Shown one piece after another: positions 17,577 through 26,319 of a stretch of 64,000 bases of DNA. Source of the stretch: Sphingomonas rhizophila (GTDB lineage Bacteria > Pseudomonadota > Alphaproteobacteria > Sphingomonadales > Sphingomonadaceae); the NCBI RefSeq assembly GCF_014396585.1, contig NZ_CP060717.1:124001-188000 (forward strand). Reading direction: 5' to 3'. The notes beneath the pieces are model-generated. The model saw only the letters and a program-made list of their open reading frames with translations. It ran no database searches and was not told the origin of the DNA. Within the stretch, counting starts at the first letter, position 1; every line of letters starts with the position of its first letter. The position numbers and the translations under genes are program-made.

Positions 17577-17906
17577 GTGACCGATACCCCGATCAGCCTG
17601 ACGTCCAGTGCCGCGCGCCGAGTGGCGACGATCGCGGAAAAGCAGGGCAAGCCCGCCATCCTGCGACTGTCGGTCGACGGCGGCGGCTGCGCCGGTTTCT
17701 CCTACAAATTCGGGTTCGGCGAGATCGAGGAGGGCGACGCCATCGCAGTTCGCGATGGGGCGACGCTGGTCGTCGATCCGGTCAGCCTCGACCTGCTCGA
17801 CGGAAGCGAGGTCGATTACGTCGAAGGTCTTGGCGGCGCTTCGTTCAAGGTGACCAATCCCAACGCGGCCAGCGGCTGCGGCTGCGGGTCCAGCTTTTCG
17901 ATCTAG
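17577..17906 (+). CDS. HesB/IscA/ErpA-type iron-sulfur cluster assembly protein
   Basis: About 109 residues from GTG 17577. The fold is that of A-type iron-sulfur carriers: LTSSAARRVATIAEKQGKP, then LRLSVDGGGCAGFSYKFGF with the first conserved cysteine, VDPVSLDLLDGSEVDYVEGL, and the C-terminal GCGCGSSF with the other two cysteines. It passes clusters to target enzymes. The start is uncertain: the frame is open back into the peptidase gene, and 17577 is chosen because family proteins begin just before ISLT. Confidence 0.9.
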   Translation: MTDTPISLTSSAARRVATIAEKQGKPAILRLSVDGGGCAGFSYKFGFGEIEEGDAIAVRDGATLVVDPVSLDLLDGSEVDYVEGLGGASFKVTNPNAASGCGCGSSFSI

Positions 17907-17930
17907 GCCGCGTCGGCTAGGGCGAAGGCC

Positions 17931-18704
17931 ATGAAGCTCGCCACGTTCAACATCAACGGAATCCGCGCGCGCATGCCGCGCCTGCTGGAATGGCTCGAAC
18001 GGGAACAGCCCGACATCGCCTGCCTGCAGGAATTGAAGTGCGCCGATGACGCCCTGCCCATCGCCGACATCCAGGCGGCCGGCTATGGCGCGGTGTGGCA
18101 CGGGCAGAAAGGGTTCAACGGCGTCGCCATTCTCAGCCGCGGCGAGGATCCGGTGCTTCGGATGACCGGACTACCGGGCGATCCGGACGACACCCACAGC
18201 CGCTATATCGAGGCGGAAGTGCACGGGCTGATCGTGGCGTCGATCTACCTTCCGAACGGCAATCCGGTCGGAACGGAAAAGTTCGACTACAAGCTGCGCT
18301 GGATGCAGCGGCTGGCCGAACGCGCCGACGAGTTGCTGGCGCTGGAGCGGCCGACGGTTCTGGCCGGGGACTACAACGTCATCCCGGAAGACCGTGACAC
18401 CTTTTCGCGGCGGGCGATGGCCAACGATGCCCTGTTCCAGCCGGAAAGCCAGGCCGCGTTCCGTTCACTGGTCAATCGCGGCTGGACCGACGCGCTTCGC
18501 GCACTCCATCCGCACGAGCCGAAGTTGTTCACCTTCTGGGATTACACCGCCGGCGCCTGGCCGCGCGACGCGGGGTTTCGGATCGACCACTTGCTGTGCT
18601 CGCCGCAAGCGTCGGACCGGCTGGTCGGGGCGGAGGTTCACAAATGGGCGCGTGACCAGGAGAAAGCCTCCGACCACGCGCCGGTCGCGATCGAGCTCCT
18701 TTAG
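17931..18704 (+). CDS. xth: Exodeoxyribonuclease III
   Basis: A 257-residue Mg-dependent AP endonuclease and 3'-5' exonuclease of base-excision repair. It starts KLATFNINGIRAR, has the metal glutamate in CLQELKC (Glu34), the central LAGDYNVIPEDRD, RIDHLLCSP and the catalytic histidine in SDHAPVAIEL at the end. Its stop codon overlaps the stop of the convergent short-chain dehydrogenase by a few bases. Confidence 0.96.
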   Translation: MKLATFNINGIRARMPRLLEWLEREQPDIACLQELKCADDALPIADIQAAGYGAVWHGQKGFNGVAILSRGEDPVLRMTGLPGDPDDTHSRYIEAEVHGLIVASIYLPNGNPVGTEKFDYKLRWMQRLAERADELLALERPTVLAGDYNVIPEDRDTFSRRAMANDALFQPESQAAFRSLVNRGWTDALRALHPHEPKLFTFWDYTAGAWPRDAGFRIDHLLCSPQASDRLVGAEVHKWARDQEKASDHAPVAIELL

Positions 18705-19563
18705 CCGTTGACGACGTGCCCGCCGTTGGGGTGGAGCACCTGGCCGCTCATGTAGCTGGAATCCTCGCAGGCCAGGAACAGGAACGCCGGCGCGACCTCG
18801 TTGGGCTGGCCGGGCCGGCCCATCGGCGTGTCTTCCCGAAGGTCTTCAGCTTTTCAGGTGACGCACCGCCCATCGGGTTGAGCGGTGTCCAGATGGGGCC
18901 CGGCGCGACACCGTTCACGCGAATGCCGTCCTCGATCAAATTCTCGGACAGCGAGCGGGTGAAGGCAGTAATGGCGCCCTTGGTCGAGCTGTAATCGAGC
19001 AGCTCCTTGCTGCCCTGGTAGTTGGTGATCGAGGTGCAGTTAATGATCGCGCTGCCCTTCTTGAGATGCGGACGCGCCGCCTGGGTCAGGAAGAACATCG
19101 AGAAGATGTTGGTCTGGAAGGTCCGGCGAAGCTGCTCCTCGGTAATGTCACGGATGTCCTTGTCGGGATGCTGCTCGCCGGCGTTGTTGACCAGGATGTC
19201 GAGCCCGCCGAACGTATCGACCACCTTGGCGACGAGTTCGTCGGCGAAGTCTTTCTCGCCGAGATCGCCGGCGACCGCGATGGCGCGAGCGCCCTCGGCT
19301 TCGCACAGCTTCCTGGTCTTTTCCGCATCGTCATGCTCGCACAGGTAGGCGATGGCGACGTTGGCGCCTTCGCGCGCGAAGAGGACGGCCGTGGCGCGGC
19401 CGATGCCGCTGTCGGCGCCGGTGATCAGCGCGGTCTTGCCCTCCAGCCGACCGGAACCCGGATAGCGCGGCTCCCAGTCGGGCTTCGGCTGCAGCTCGCT
19501 CTCGTGCCCCGGAAGCGCATCTTCGTGAATCATCGGTTCGTGGGTGTCGGACGTCATGGTCAT
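18701..19563 (-). CDS. SDR family oxidoreductase, YghA-like (frameshifted in this sequence)
   Basis: Read from ATG 19561-19563, the protein has the long N-terminal extension of YghA-type dehydrogenases (PKPDWEPRYPGSGRLEGK), the NAD site TALITGADSGIGRA, NNAGEQ, and the catalytic serine/tyrosine/lysine in CTSITNYQGS and DYSSTKGAI. The frame as given ends in an arginine-rich non-native tail at 18748. Adding one base to the CCC run at 18835-18837 restores DTPMGRPGQPNEVAPAFLFLA and the usual end HPNGGHVVNG with a stop at 18701. The substrate is unknown. Its ribosome-binding site lies in a hairpin loop. Confidence 0.88.
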
Positions 19564-19589
19564 GGCGCGGGATTCTCCTTTCCCGCGCC
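19564..19589 (-). promoter_or_regulatory. Hairpin presenting the ribosome-binding site in its loop
   Basis: Immediately upstream of the SDR start codon, GGCGCGGGA and TCCCGCGCC form a perfect 9-bp stem around an 8-base loop AAGGAGAA that contains the ribosome-binding site. The ATG follows the stem directly. Such an element could control translation by structure. Confidence 0.6.
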
Positions 19590-19619
19590 AACGCGCCGCG
19601 ACCGGCCCTGTTGCGACCG

Positions 19620-20762
19620 TTACAGGGCCTTATCGTAAATCCGGTAGACGTGGTTGGTGTCGGCGCCCGGCAACTGGGCGATCGACATCATCCCTTCATT
19701 ATCCTCGAGAATCCAGCCGAACTCCCCGCGCTGGACGCCGTAATGGTCCCGGCTCGCCTTGCGCACCCGCTCGATCAGCAGGAATGCGAGCTGGCCGGCG
19801 AGGCGGCTGCCGTGAAGTTTGCGGAGCACGCCCATCAACGGCACGCGGACCCGCTTCACCCGCGGTTTGTGCAGCCGCCACAGCAGCTTGGCGAAGCCGA
19901 ACGGGAACAGGCGGCCGTCGAGGTCATCGGTCATCTCGTTGATGTCGGGAATGGTCAGGATGAAGGCGACCGGTTCCCCGTCATACTCGGCGATCTGGAC
20001 GAGGTCCTCGTAGATGATCGGCTTCAGCTTCTTGCCGGCGTAAGCGATCTCGGCCGGGGTCAGCGGCACATAGCCCCAATTGTCGGCCCAGGCGTCGTTG
20101 AGGATGGTGAGGATGGTCTGCGCCTCGGCATCGAAGTTCGACTTGTCGACGTCGCGCAGGCGGATACGGGGATTCTTTTCCCCAATCTCCAGCAGCCGAT
20201 TGATCGCCGGCGGATAGTCGATGCTGGTCGGCACCTCGTAGGTGACGAGGTCCTTGGCCTTCGCATACCCGGCCTTTTCGATCCAACCGGCATAGTGGGG
20301 CAGGTGATGGCCCATCATCACCACCGGCTTGTCGGCGAAGCCCTTGATGAGCAGGCCCGGCTCGTCCCAGATCGACAGCGAGATCGGACCCATGGCGCGG
20401 GTCATGCCCTCGCCGCGCAGCCAATCCTCCGCGCGGGCGATGAGAGCGAGCGCCGCGTCCTCGTCGAGCGCGTCGAAGAACCCCCATTGACCGAGGCCCG
20501 CCTGCATATGTTCCAGCACCAGATCGTCGACCTGCGCGCTGATCCGGCCGACGACTTCCCCGTTGCGGCGGGCCAGGAACAGCGCGGCCCGGCCATGGCC
20601 GAACCAGGGATTTTTCTTCGGGTCGATCAGGCCGCGGACCTCGTCCTTGAGCGGCGGGGTCCAATAGGGATCGTCCTTGTAAACGGTCCAGGCGAAGTCG
20701 ACGAAGGCCTTGCGGTCGGCCTTGGAAGCGACCGGATCGATGGTGAGCGCGGAAACGGGCAT
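19620..20762 (-). CDS. GNAT-fold acyltransferase, YghO-like; candidate ceramide synthase bCerS
   Basis: A 380-residue protein. It starts MPVSALTIDPVASKADRKAFVDFAW (ATG 20760-20762), has the Y-DDPYWTPPLKDE and NPWFGHGRAALFLARR motifs, and two GNAT-like halves with GEVVGRISAQ and GEPVAFILTIPDINE. This architecture is that of the YghO-like group. In Caulobacter a GNAT protein of this kind acts as the bacterial ceramide synthase, N-acylating 3-ketosphinganine. Assignment here is inference from the family and the nearby spt, acp and cerR-like genes. It is divergent from the desaturase. Confidence 0.75.
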   Translation of the reverse strand: MPVSALTIDPVASKADRKAFVDFAWTVYKDDPYWTPPLKDEVRGLIDPKKNPWFGHGRAALFLARRNGEVVGRISAQVDDLVLEHMQAGLGQWGFFDALDEDAALALIARAEDWLRGEGMTRAMGPISLSIWDEPGLLIKGFADKPVVMMGHHLPHYAGWIEKAGYAKAKDLVTYEVPTSIDYPPAINRLLEIGEKNPRIRLRDVDKSNFDAEAQTILTILNDAWADNWGYVPLTPAEIAYAGKKLKPIIYEDLVQIAEYDGEPVAFILTIPDINEMTDDLDGRLFPFGFAKLLWRLHKPRVKRVRVPLMGVLRKLHGSRLAGQLAFLLIERVRKASRDHYGVQRGEFGWILEDNEGMMSIAQLPGADTNHVYRIYDKAL

Positions 20763-20893
20763 GGGTAAGGGGCTAGCGGGCGATGGCTGCAGCGACAAGC
20801 GCGGCTTCAAGCGCGGTTCAGGAGACGCCTGCTACCTCCGACCGCCTTGATGGTGCCATTTTCCTTTGCGAGTGGCGCCGACTGAAACAGCCC

Positions 20894-21976
20894 ATGATGA
20901 GCGAAATGGCCCTGCACGATCCCATCGTTGAACCCGCGACGACGCGCGTGACCCGCGACGACAAGGCGATGCTGAAGGCCGCGGCGAACCTGACCCGCGA
21001 CCTCAACGTCGCCAATCCGCGCGTTTACTGGGCGGACCTGATCGCGTCGGCGACGATCGGCTATGCCGGGCTGGCCGCGGCGATCCTGGCGCCGACGACG
21101 CTCGCCGCCGTCGCCTGCGGTCTGGTCGCGGTGCTGGCGCTGTACCGCGCCGGAAGCTTCATCCACGAACTGACCCACATCAAGCCGAACGCCGTTCCCG
21201 GCTTTCGCGTGATATGGAACATGATTGTCGGCGTTCCGCTGCTGATCCCGTCCTTCATGTACGAGGGTGTCCATAACCAGCATCACGGCAAGACCTATTA
21301 TGGCACCGTCAACGACCCCGAATATCTCCCGCTCGCGTTGATGAAGCCGTGGACGCTTCCGGTGTTCCTGGTCGCCGCCCTGCTGGCCCCTGTCGCGTTG
21401 CTGTTCCGCTTCGGCGTTCTGGCGCCGCTGTCGCTTTTCGCGCCGAAGCTGCGCGACCTTGTCGTGGCGCGCTATTCGGGGCTCCAGATCAACCCGTTGT
21501 TCCGCCGCCAGCGGCCGACCGGGACCTTCGCGCGCGACTGGGCGATCCTGGAAACCGCCACCAGCATCTGGGCGATCGCGCTGGTGGCGATGGTCGCGAC
21601 GGGCGTCATTCCGCTGCGCGCCTTCTTGATCTTCCTCGCCATTGCGTCGGGGACGATGTTCCTCAACCAGGTGCGGACGCTGGTCGCGCATCTGTGGGAA
21701 AATGACGGCGAGCCGATGAGCGTCACGGCGCAATATCTCGACAGCGTCAATGTCCCGCCGCCGGGCACGCTGCCCGCGCTCTGGGCGCCGGTGGGGCTGC
21801 GGTATCACGCGCTGCATCACCTGCTGCCGGGCCTGCCCTATCATGCGCTGGGCGAAGCGCACCGCCGGCTGGTCAGGGAGCTGGAAGCGGGATCGAGCTA
21901 TCACGAGGCAACCCACCGCGGGCTGTCGCCGCTTGTCGCTCGGCTGGCACGCAGCAGTTGGACCTCGGGCCGCTAG
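20894..21976 (+). CDS. Membrane fatty acid desaturase family protein
   Basis: About 360 residues with hydrophobic helices and the three histidine boxes of di-iron membrane desaturases: HELTH (residues 91-95), HNQHH (127-131) and HALHH in the C-terminal part, the last in YHALHHLLPGLPYHALGEAHRRL. It would introduce a double bond or hydroxyl into an acyl chain. Its place between the ceramide-synthase candidate and lptFG suggests a lipid of that pathway, but bulk phospholipid acyl chains are equally possible. The start is uncertain (20894 or 20906); no strong ribosome-binding site is visible. Confidence 0.85.
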   Translation: MMSEMALHDPIVEPATTRVTRDDKAMLKAAANLTRDLNVANPRVYWADLIASATIGYAGLAAAILAPTTLAAVACGLVAVLALYRAGSFIHELTHIKPNAVPGFRVIWNMIVGVPLLIPSFMYEGVHNQHHGKTYYGTVNDPEYLPLALMKPWTLPVFLVAALLAPVALLFRFGVLAPLSLFAPKLRDLVVARYSGLQINPLFRRQRPTGTFARDWAILETATSIWAIALVAMVATGVIPLRAFLIFLAIASGTMFLNQVRTLVAHLWENDGEPMSVTAQYLDSVNVPPPGTLPALWAPVGLRYHALHHLLPGLPYHALGEAHRRLVRELEAGSSYHEATHRGLSPLVARLARSSWTSGR

Positions 21977-23079
21977 CTACTCCTCGCTCCGGATCAGCAC
22001 CGTTTCGCCGATCAACAGGAACAGGAAGAAGGGTGCCCAGGCCGCCAGCATCGGCGGATAGGCCCCGACATTGCCCAGCGCGAGGCTGAAATTGTCGACG
22101 ACGAAATAGGCGAAGCCCAGCGCCATGCCGATCGTCGCGCGCAGCAGCACCTGTCCCGACCGCGCCAGCCCGAACGCCGCCATTGCCGCCAGCAGCGGCA
22201 TCAGGATCGCCGACATCGGCCCCGACAGCTTGTGCCACCAGCCGGTCAGCGCCTCGTCGGTCGGGCGACCGGCAGCCTCCAGCTCTGCGATCGCCTGCCT
22301 CAGGTCGAAGAAGTCGCGCTCGGCGGGGACAACCTTGGCCAGCGTGAAGCGGTCGGGGCAACGCCGGGCAGCGCGGCCATCGAGTCGAATCGGCGCACCA
22401 CGCCCTGCGCGGCGTCGTACCGGCGCCCGTTGCGGAGCGTCCAGCCGTTGGTGGCGGGATCGCGAACGGCGCTCTCGGCTTCGGTGATGCTGACCACCGA
22501 TCCGCCGCTGCGGCCATAGATGTCGACGCCCTGCAGGGTCAGGCGGGCGCCGCGTCCGGAAAGCTGGTCGACGTGGACAAGGTCGTCACCGGCGCGCAGC
22601 CAGACGTTGCTGGTGACGTTCGATTGCGGCGGGACCTTCCGGTAATCGGCATTGCTCCAAGCGGTCACTTCGCGCTGTGAGCGGACGACGACCGTCTCGT
22701 TGAAGACGAAGGTGGCGATCGCGACGAAGAAGCTGACGATGACCATCGGCGCCAGGATCTGGTGGGCGGACAGGCCGGCGGCCTTCATCGCCACCACCTC
22801 GCTGTTCTGGTTGAGGCTGGTGAAGGCAATCAACGTGCCGAGCAGTACCGAAAACGGCAGGAAGCGCGCGGCGAGCAGCGGCAGGCGCAGGCCCACGTAG
22901 CGCCACAGATCCGCCTCGCTGTTCCCGGGCACCGCCAGGATTTTTCCGGATTCGCCAAGCAAATCGAGCGTCATCAGCACCAGTACGAGCGCGATCAGAA
23001 CCGCAAGCGAGCGGGTCAGGAACAGCCGCGCCATGTAGAAGGTGATCTGGCGCGATGGCAGGAAATCGAAATTGATCAT
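21977..23079 (-). CDS. lptG: LptG-type permease of the LPS export ABC transporter (frameshifted in this sequence)
   Basis: The start MINFDFLPSRQITFYMARLFL and LLAARFLPFSVLLGTLIAFTSLNQNSEVVAMKAAGLS are typical LptG. A periplasmic beta domain follows (VWLRAGDDLVHVDQLSG) and a C-terminal helix set (MSAILMPLLAAMAAFGLA...). The frame breaks at the GGGG run 22355-22358; one extra base joins the halves through DRFTLAKVVPAERDFFDL. It pairs with LptF and LptB2 to pull lipid from the inner membrane. Sphingomonads are known for glycosphingolipid in place of LPS, so the cargo may be a sphingolipid. Its ATG overlaps the lptF stop. Confidence 0.88.
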
Positions 23080-24308
23080 GCCGCCGCCGGCTCCCGCTTC
23101 GTGCGCTTGAGCAGGCGCTGGAACGACTTGCCGAGCTTGGCGAACGCGGCCTCCAGCGCGCCGATCGGCTGGCCGCCGGGGCGATGGGCGATGATGTGGT
23201 ACATCCAGCCGATCAGCGCGACGAAGCCGATGAACGGCACCCACAATGCGACCTCGGGCATCACGCTTCCGCGCGATCCCATGCCTAGCGCGTACTGGTT
23301 GATCTTGTGGTAGGTGACCACCATCACGATCGCGACGAAAATGCCGAGCGCGCTCGACGATCGCTTGGGCGGCACCGCCAGCGCGATCGCCAGCAACGGC
23401 AGCATCAGCATCATCGCCACCTCGACCAGCCGGAAGTGAAATTCCGACCGTGCCGCCAGCCGGTGCTCACGGGTTTCGTCACCGGATCCGTAGGCGTGCT
23501 GCGCCACCTCGGTAATCGTCAGCTCGTCTTCGTCCGACCCGCGTCCCCGGAAGGGGTCGATGGCGGGCAGGTTGATGGGCAGGTCGTAGCTGTTGAACGA
23601 CAGGGTTCGCGGCGTGACGAACTTGTCATTGTCCTGGATCAGGCGGCCGCGCTTCAACCGGAAGATGATGGTGTCAGGATCGTCGGTCGCCAGGAATTGC
23701 CCCTCGGCCGCGGTGGCGGAAACTCGAGTGCCGTTCTTGTCATCGAGCGCGGTGAAGATGCCGTAGAGCTTCGTCCCCTTCTCCTCGCTGCGGTCGATGC
23801 GCAGCGTCATCCGCTTGGAGAAGGTATTGAACTCGCCAACCTTGATCGCCGCTCCGAGGGCACCGGAGCGAAGGTCGAAGCGCAGCCCTTCGTAGCGGTA
23901 ACGCGAATAGGGCTCGGCCCAGCCGACGATGAAGATGTTGAGTGCCATCAGCCCGATGGTGAACATGTAGGGCACGCGAAGCAGGCGGCCATATCCGACG
24001 CCGATTCCGCGCAGGGCGTCGAGTTCGGACGACAGCGCCAGCTTGCGGAAGGCGAGCAGGATGCCGAGCAGCAGGCCGATCGGGATGCCGAGCGAGAAAT
24101 ATTCGGGCAACAGGTTGGCCAGCATCCGCCATACCACGCTGACCGGTCCGCCGGCGTTGATGACGAAATCAAACAGGCGCAGCATCTTGTCGAGGACGAG
24201 CAGCATCGCCGCCAGGATCAGCGTTCCGACCAGCGGGACGGTGATCGTCCGCGCCAGATATCGGTCGATCAGACCCAAACGTCCCACTTTTTGTCGTTCC
24301 TGCACCAT
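23076..24308 (-). CDS. lptF: LptF-type permease of the LPS export ABC transporter
   Basis: A 410-residue protein with three helices, a periplasmic jellyroll-like domain and three further helices. IDRYLARTITVPLVGTLILAAMLLVLDKMLR and LPEYFSLGIPIGLLLGILLAFRKLALSSELDALRGIGVGYGRL are the LptF/LptG family signatures. The tail is basic (LLKRTKREPAAA). It heads an lptF-lptG pair transcribed away from the lipid kinase gene. The 168 bases upstream carry no gene. Confidence 0.93.
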   Translation of the reverse strand: MVQERQKVGRLGLIDRYLARTITVPLVGTLILAAMLLVLDKMLRLFDFVINAGGPVSVVWRMLANLLPEYFSLGIPIGLLLGILLAFRKLALSSELDALRGIGVGYGRLLRVPYMFTIGLMALNIFIVGWAEPYSRYRYEGLRFDLRSGALGAAIKVGEFNTFSKRMTLRIDRSEEKGTKLYGIFTALDDKNGTRVSATAAEGQFLATDDPDTIIFRLKRGRLIQDNDKFVTPRTLSFNSYDLPINLPAIDPFRGRGSDEDELTITEVAQHAYGSGDETREHRLAARSEFHFRLVEVAMMLMLPLLAIALAVPPKRSSSALGIFVAIVMVVTYHKINQYALGMGSRGSVMPEVALWVPFIGFVALIGWMYHIIAHRPGGQPIGALEAAFAKLGKSFQRLLKRTKREPAAA

Positions 24309-24476
24309 GATTTGGCCGCAAAGCAGCCGGAAAACGGCAACTGGCGCACTGCAAGGGCAAGGGCGCTGTCGTGCCTATAGCCCAATGGATGCCGATTTCA
24401 TGCGGATTTCTCGCTTCCCTGCTGATCCGATGCGCTTCGGCGGTGGTGCGGGCGCCCGAGTCGCAGGCGGCGCCCG

Positions 24477-25454
24477 ATGAGCAACCGTCCCCGCATCGCC
24501 CTGCTGTCGAACCCCAAGTCCACCGGCAACATCAATCAATTGCCGAGAATTCGGGCGTTCTGCGACGAGAATCCGGACGTATTCCATTACGAGGTCGAGC
24601 GCGCCTCGCAGATCGGCGAGGCGATGGCGACGATCGCGCGCGTCCAGCCTGCGTTGCTGGTCATCAACGGCGGCGACGGCACGGTCCAGGCGGCGCTGAC
24701 CGAATTGCACAACGGCGGTCACTTTGCCGAAGATGCCCCGCCGGTTGCGGTGCTGCCGAGTGGCAAGACCAACCTCATCGCGCTCGACCTTGGCGCGGCC
24801 GGGGATCCGGTGGTGGCGCTCGGCCAACTGCTCGCCATCGCGCGGGGCGACATCAAGGCGCACATCGTGGCGCGGGAATTGATCGCGCTATCGGGGGGGT
24901 CGGATTCCTCGCCGCCGGTGATCGGCATGTTCCTCGGCGGCGCTGGCCTGGCCGACATCATGCTGTACTGTCGTCACCGCATCTATCCGCTGGGCCTTCC
25001 AAACGGCATCAGCCATTTCATCACCGCGATCGCGGTCATCCTGCGCCAGGTGTTCGGGCTTCGCGCCAGCTTCCTTCCGCCCGAGCCTGCGCAGCTCAGC
25101 GTGTCGATCCGCCGCGAGGGCGAGCTTCGCGGACGCTTCGCGCTGATGTTCGTGACGACCCTGGAAAAGATCCTCCTGTCGAGCGAAATTGCCGCCAAAG
25201 GCCATGGCGTGCTCAAGTTCGTCGCGGTGGAACAGAAGCCGCTGTCGCTGCTGCGCGCCTTTTTCGCCAGCCTGGTCGGACGGCTGGGCCGGGTGAAGAT
25301 GCCGGGCGTCCATATCGAGGAAGCGGACGAGATTTCGATCGAGGGCGACCGCAGCGAAGTCATCCTCGACGGCGAGACGTTCCGCGCCGAAATCGGCAAG
25401 CCGATCCTGCTGCGGCGGACCAATCCGCTGTCGTTCGTCCGCCTCGCCGCCTGA
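24477..25454 (+). CDS. Diacylglycerol/ceramide kinase family lipid kinase
   Basis: A 325-residue protein with the DAGK catalytic domain: SNPKSTGN near residue 11, the ATP loop NGGDGTVQAAL (64-74), a V-LPSGKTNLIA loop in place of the usual PLGTGND, and a C-terminal beta domain ending ILDGETFRAEIG. It phosphorylates a lipid hydroxyl. In Caulobacter a kinase of this family acts in ceramide phosphoglycerate head-group synthesis; by context the same may hold here. Four bases separate it from the next gene, with which it forms a pair. Confidence 0.85.
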   Translation: MSNRPRIALLSNPKSTGNINQLPRIRAFCDENPDVFHYEVERASQIGEAMATIARVQPALLVINGGDGTVQAALTELHNGGHFAEDAPPVAVLPSGKTNLIALDLGAAGDPVVALGQLLAIARGDIKAHIVARELIALSGGSDSSPPVIGMFLGGAGLADIMLYCRHRIYPLGLPNGISHFITAIAVILRQVFGLRASFLPPEPAQLSVSIRREGELRGRFALMFVTTLEKILLSSEIAAKGHGVLKFVAVEQKPLSLLRAFFASLVGRLGRVKMPGVHIEEADEISIEGDRSEVILDGETFRAEIGKPILLRRTNPLSFVRLAA

Positions 25455-25458
25455 GCCC

Positions 25459-26319
25459 ATGCAAAGCCTGACCGACCTGGTCGCCGCCGAGCTGGCCGAG
25501 CCGGTCGACGCGCGGGTTTCGGCCATGGCCGAGGCGATTGCCGCCCGCCACGGCGCGGCCAGCCGGGCGGTACTGTTCTACGGGTCGTGCCTTCGCGAAA
25601 AGCAGCTCGACGGCCTCATGCTCGATTTCTACCTGATCGTTTCCGACTACCGCGCGGCCTATGACAGGCGCTGGCTGGCGACCGCCAACAGGTTGATCCC
25701 GCCCAACGTCTTCCCATTCCAGCATGACGGGCTCGCCGCGAAATATGCGGTGTTGAGCGAATCGGACTTCCACCGGCTGTGCGGCCCGGAAACCCGCAAC
25801 GTCTCGGTCTGGGCGCGCTTCGCACAGCCATCACGGCTGGTGTGGTCAGCCGACGCAGCGGCGCGCGGCGCCGCAGCGAGGGCAGTTGCGCGGGCAGCGC
25901 CGACGCTCCTCGCGGCCGCCGGAAAGGTGACGGGGGAAGCGCCGCTCGACTGGTGGCGGCGTGCCTTCGCACTGACCTATTCGTCGGAACTCCGTGCCGA
26001 GCGGAAAGGCCGCAGCCAGTCGGTGGTCGATGCCGACCCGGACCGTTACCGTCGATTCAGCGAACCCGCCATTGCGGCGATTCCGGCGAGCGCCATTGGC
26101 GGGGGGTGGGCGCGGCGCCGGATCGAAGGGAAGGCGCTGTCAGTCCTTCGCCTGGCCAAGGCCAGCGCGACCTACGCCGGCGGCGCGGAATATATCGCGT
26201 GGAAGATCAACCGCCACGCCGGAACGAACATCACACTGAAACCTTGGCAGCGGCGGCACCCGCTGCTGGCCGCTATCAGCCTGCTGCCGCGCTTGGTTCG
26301 CTCGGGCGCGATCCGCTAG
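25459..26319 (+). CDS. Tam41-like nucleotidyltransferase-fold protein (hypothetical)
   Basis: A 286-residue soluble, arginine- and alanine-rich protein. Near residue 41 it has LFYGSCLRE and then LMLDFYLIVSDYRAAYDRRW, which resembles the GS...D-x-x motif and following hydrophobic strand of Tam41-type phosphatidate cytidylyltransferases. The rest is helical with no further motif. If the resemblance is real, it would charge a phospholipid (for instance the product of the kinase just upstream) with CDP. This is inference from short motifs and context. It overlaps the end of the convergent histidine kinase by 44 bases. Confidence 0.6.
   Translation: MQSLTDLVAAELAEPVDARVSAMAEAIAARHGAASRAVLFYGSCLREKQLDGLMLDFYLIVSDYRAAYDRRWLATANRLIPPNVFPFQHDGLAAKYAVLSESDFHRLCGPETRNVSVWARFAQPSRLVWSADAAARGAAARAVARAAPTLLAAAGKVTGEAPLDWWRRAFALTYSSELRAERKGRSQSVVDADPDRYRRFSEPAIAAIPASAIGGGWARRRIEGKALSVLRLAKASATYAGGAEYIAWKINRHAGTNITLKPWQRRHPLLAAISLLPRLVRSGAIR

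Noticed and set aside
19611-20768. Plus-strand frame antisense to the YghO-like acyltransferase
   Set aside because: It is a compositional shadow. The minus-strand protein has clear family features, a suitable start and normal length.
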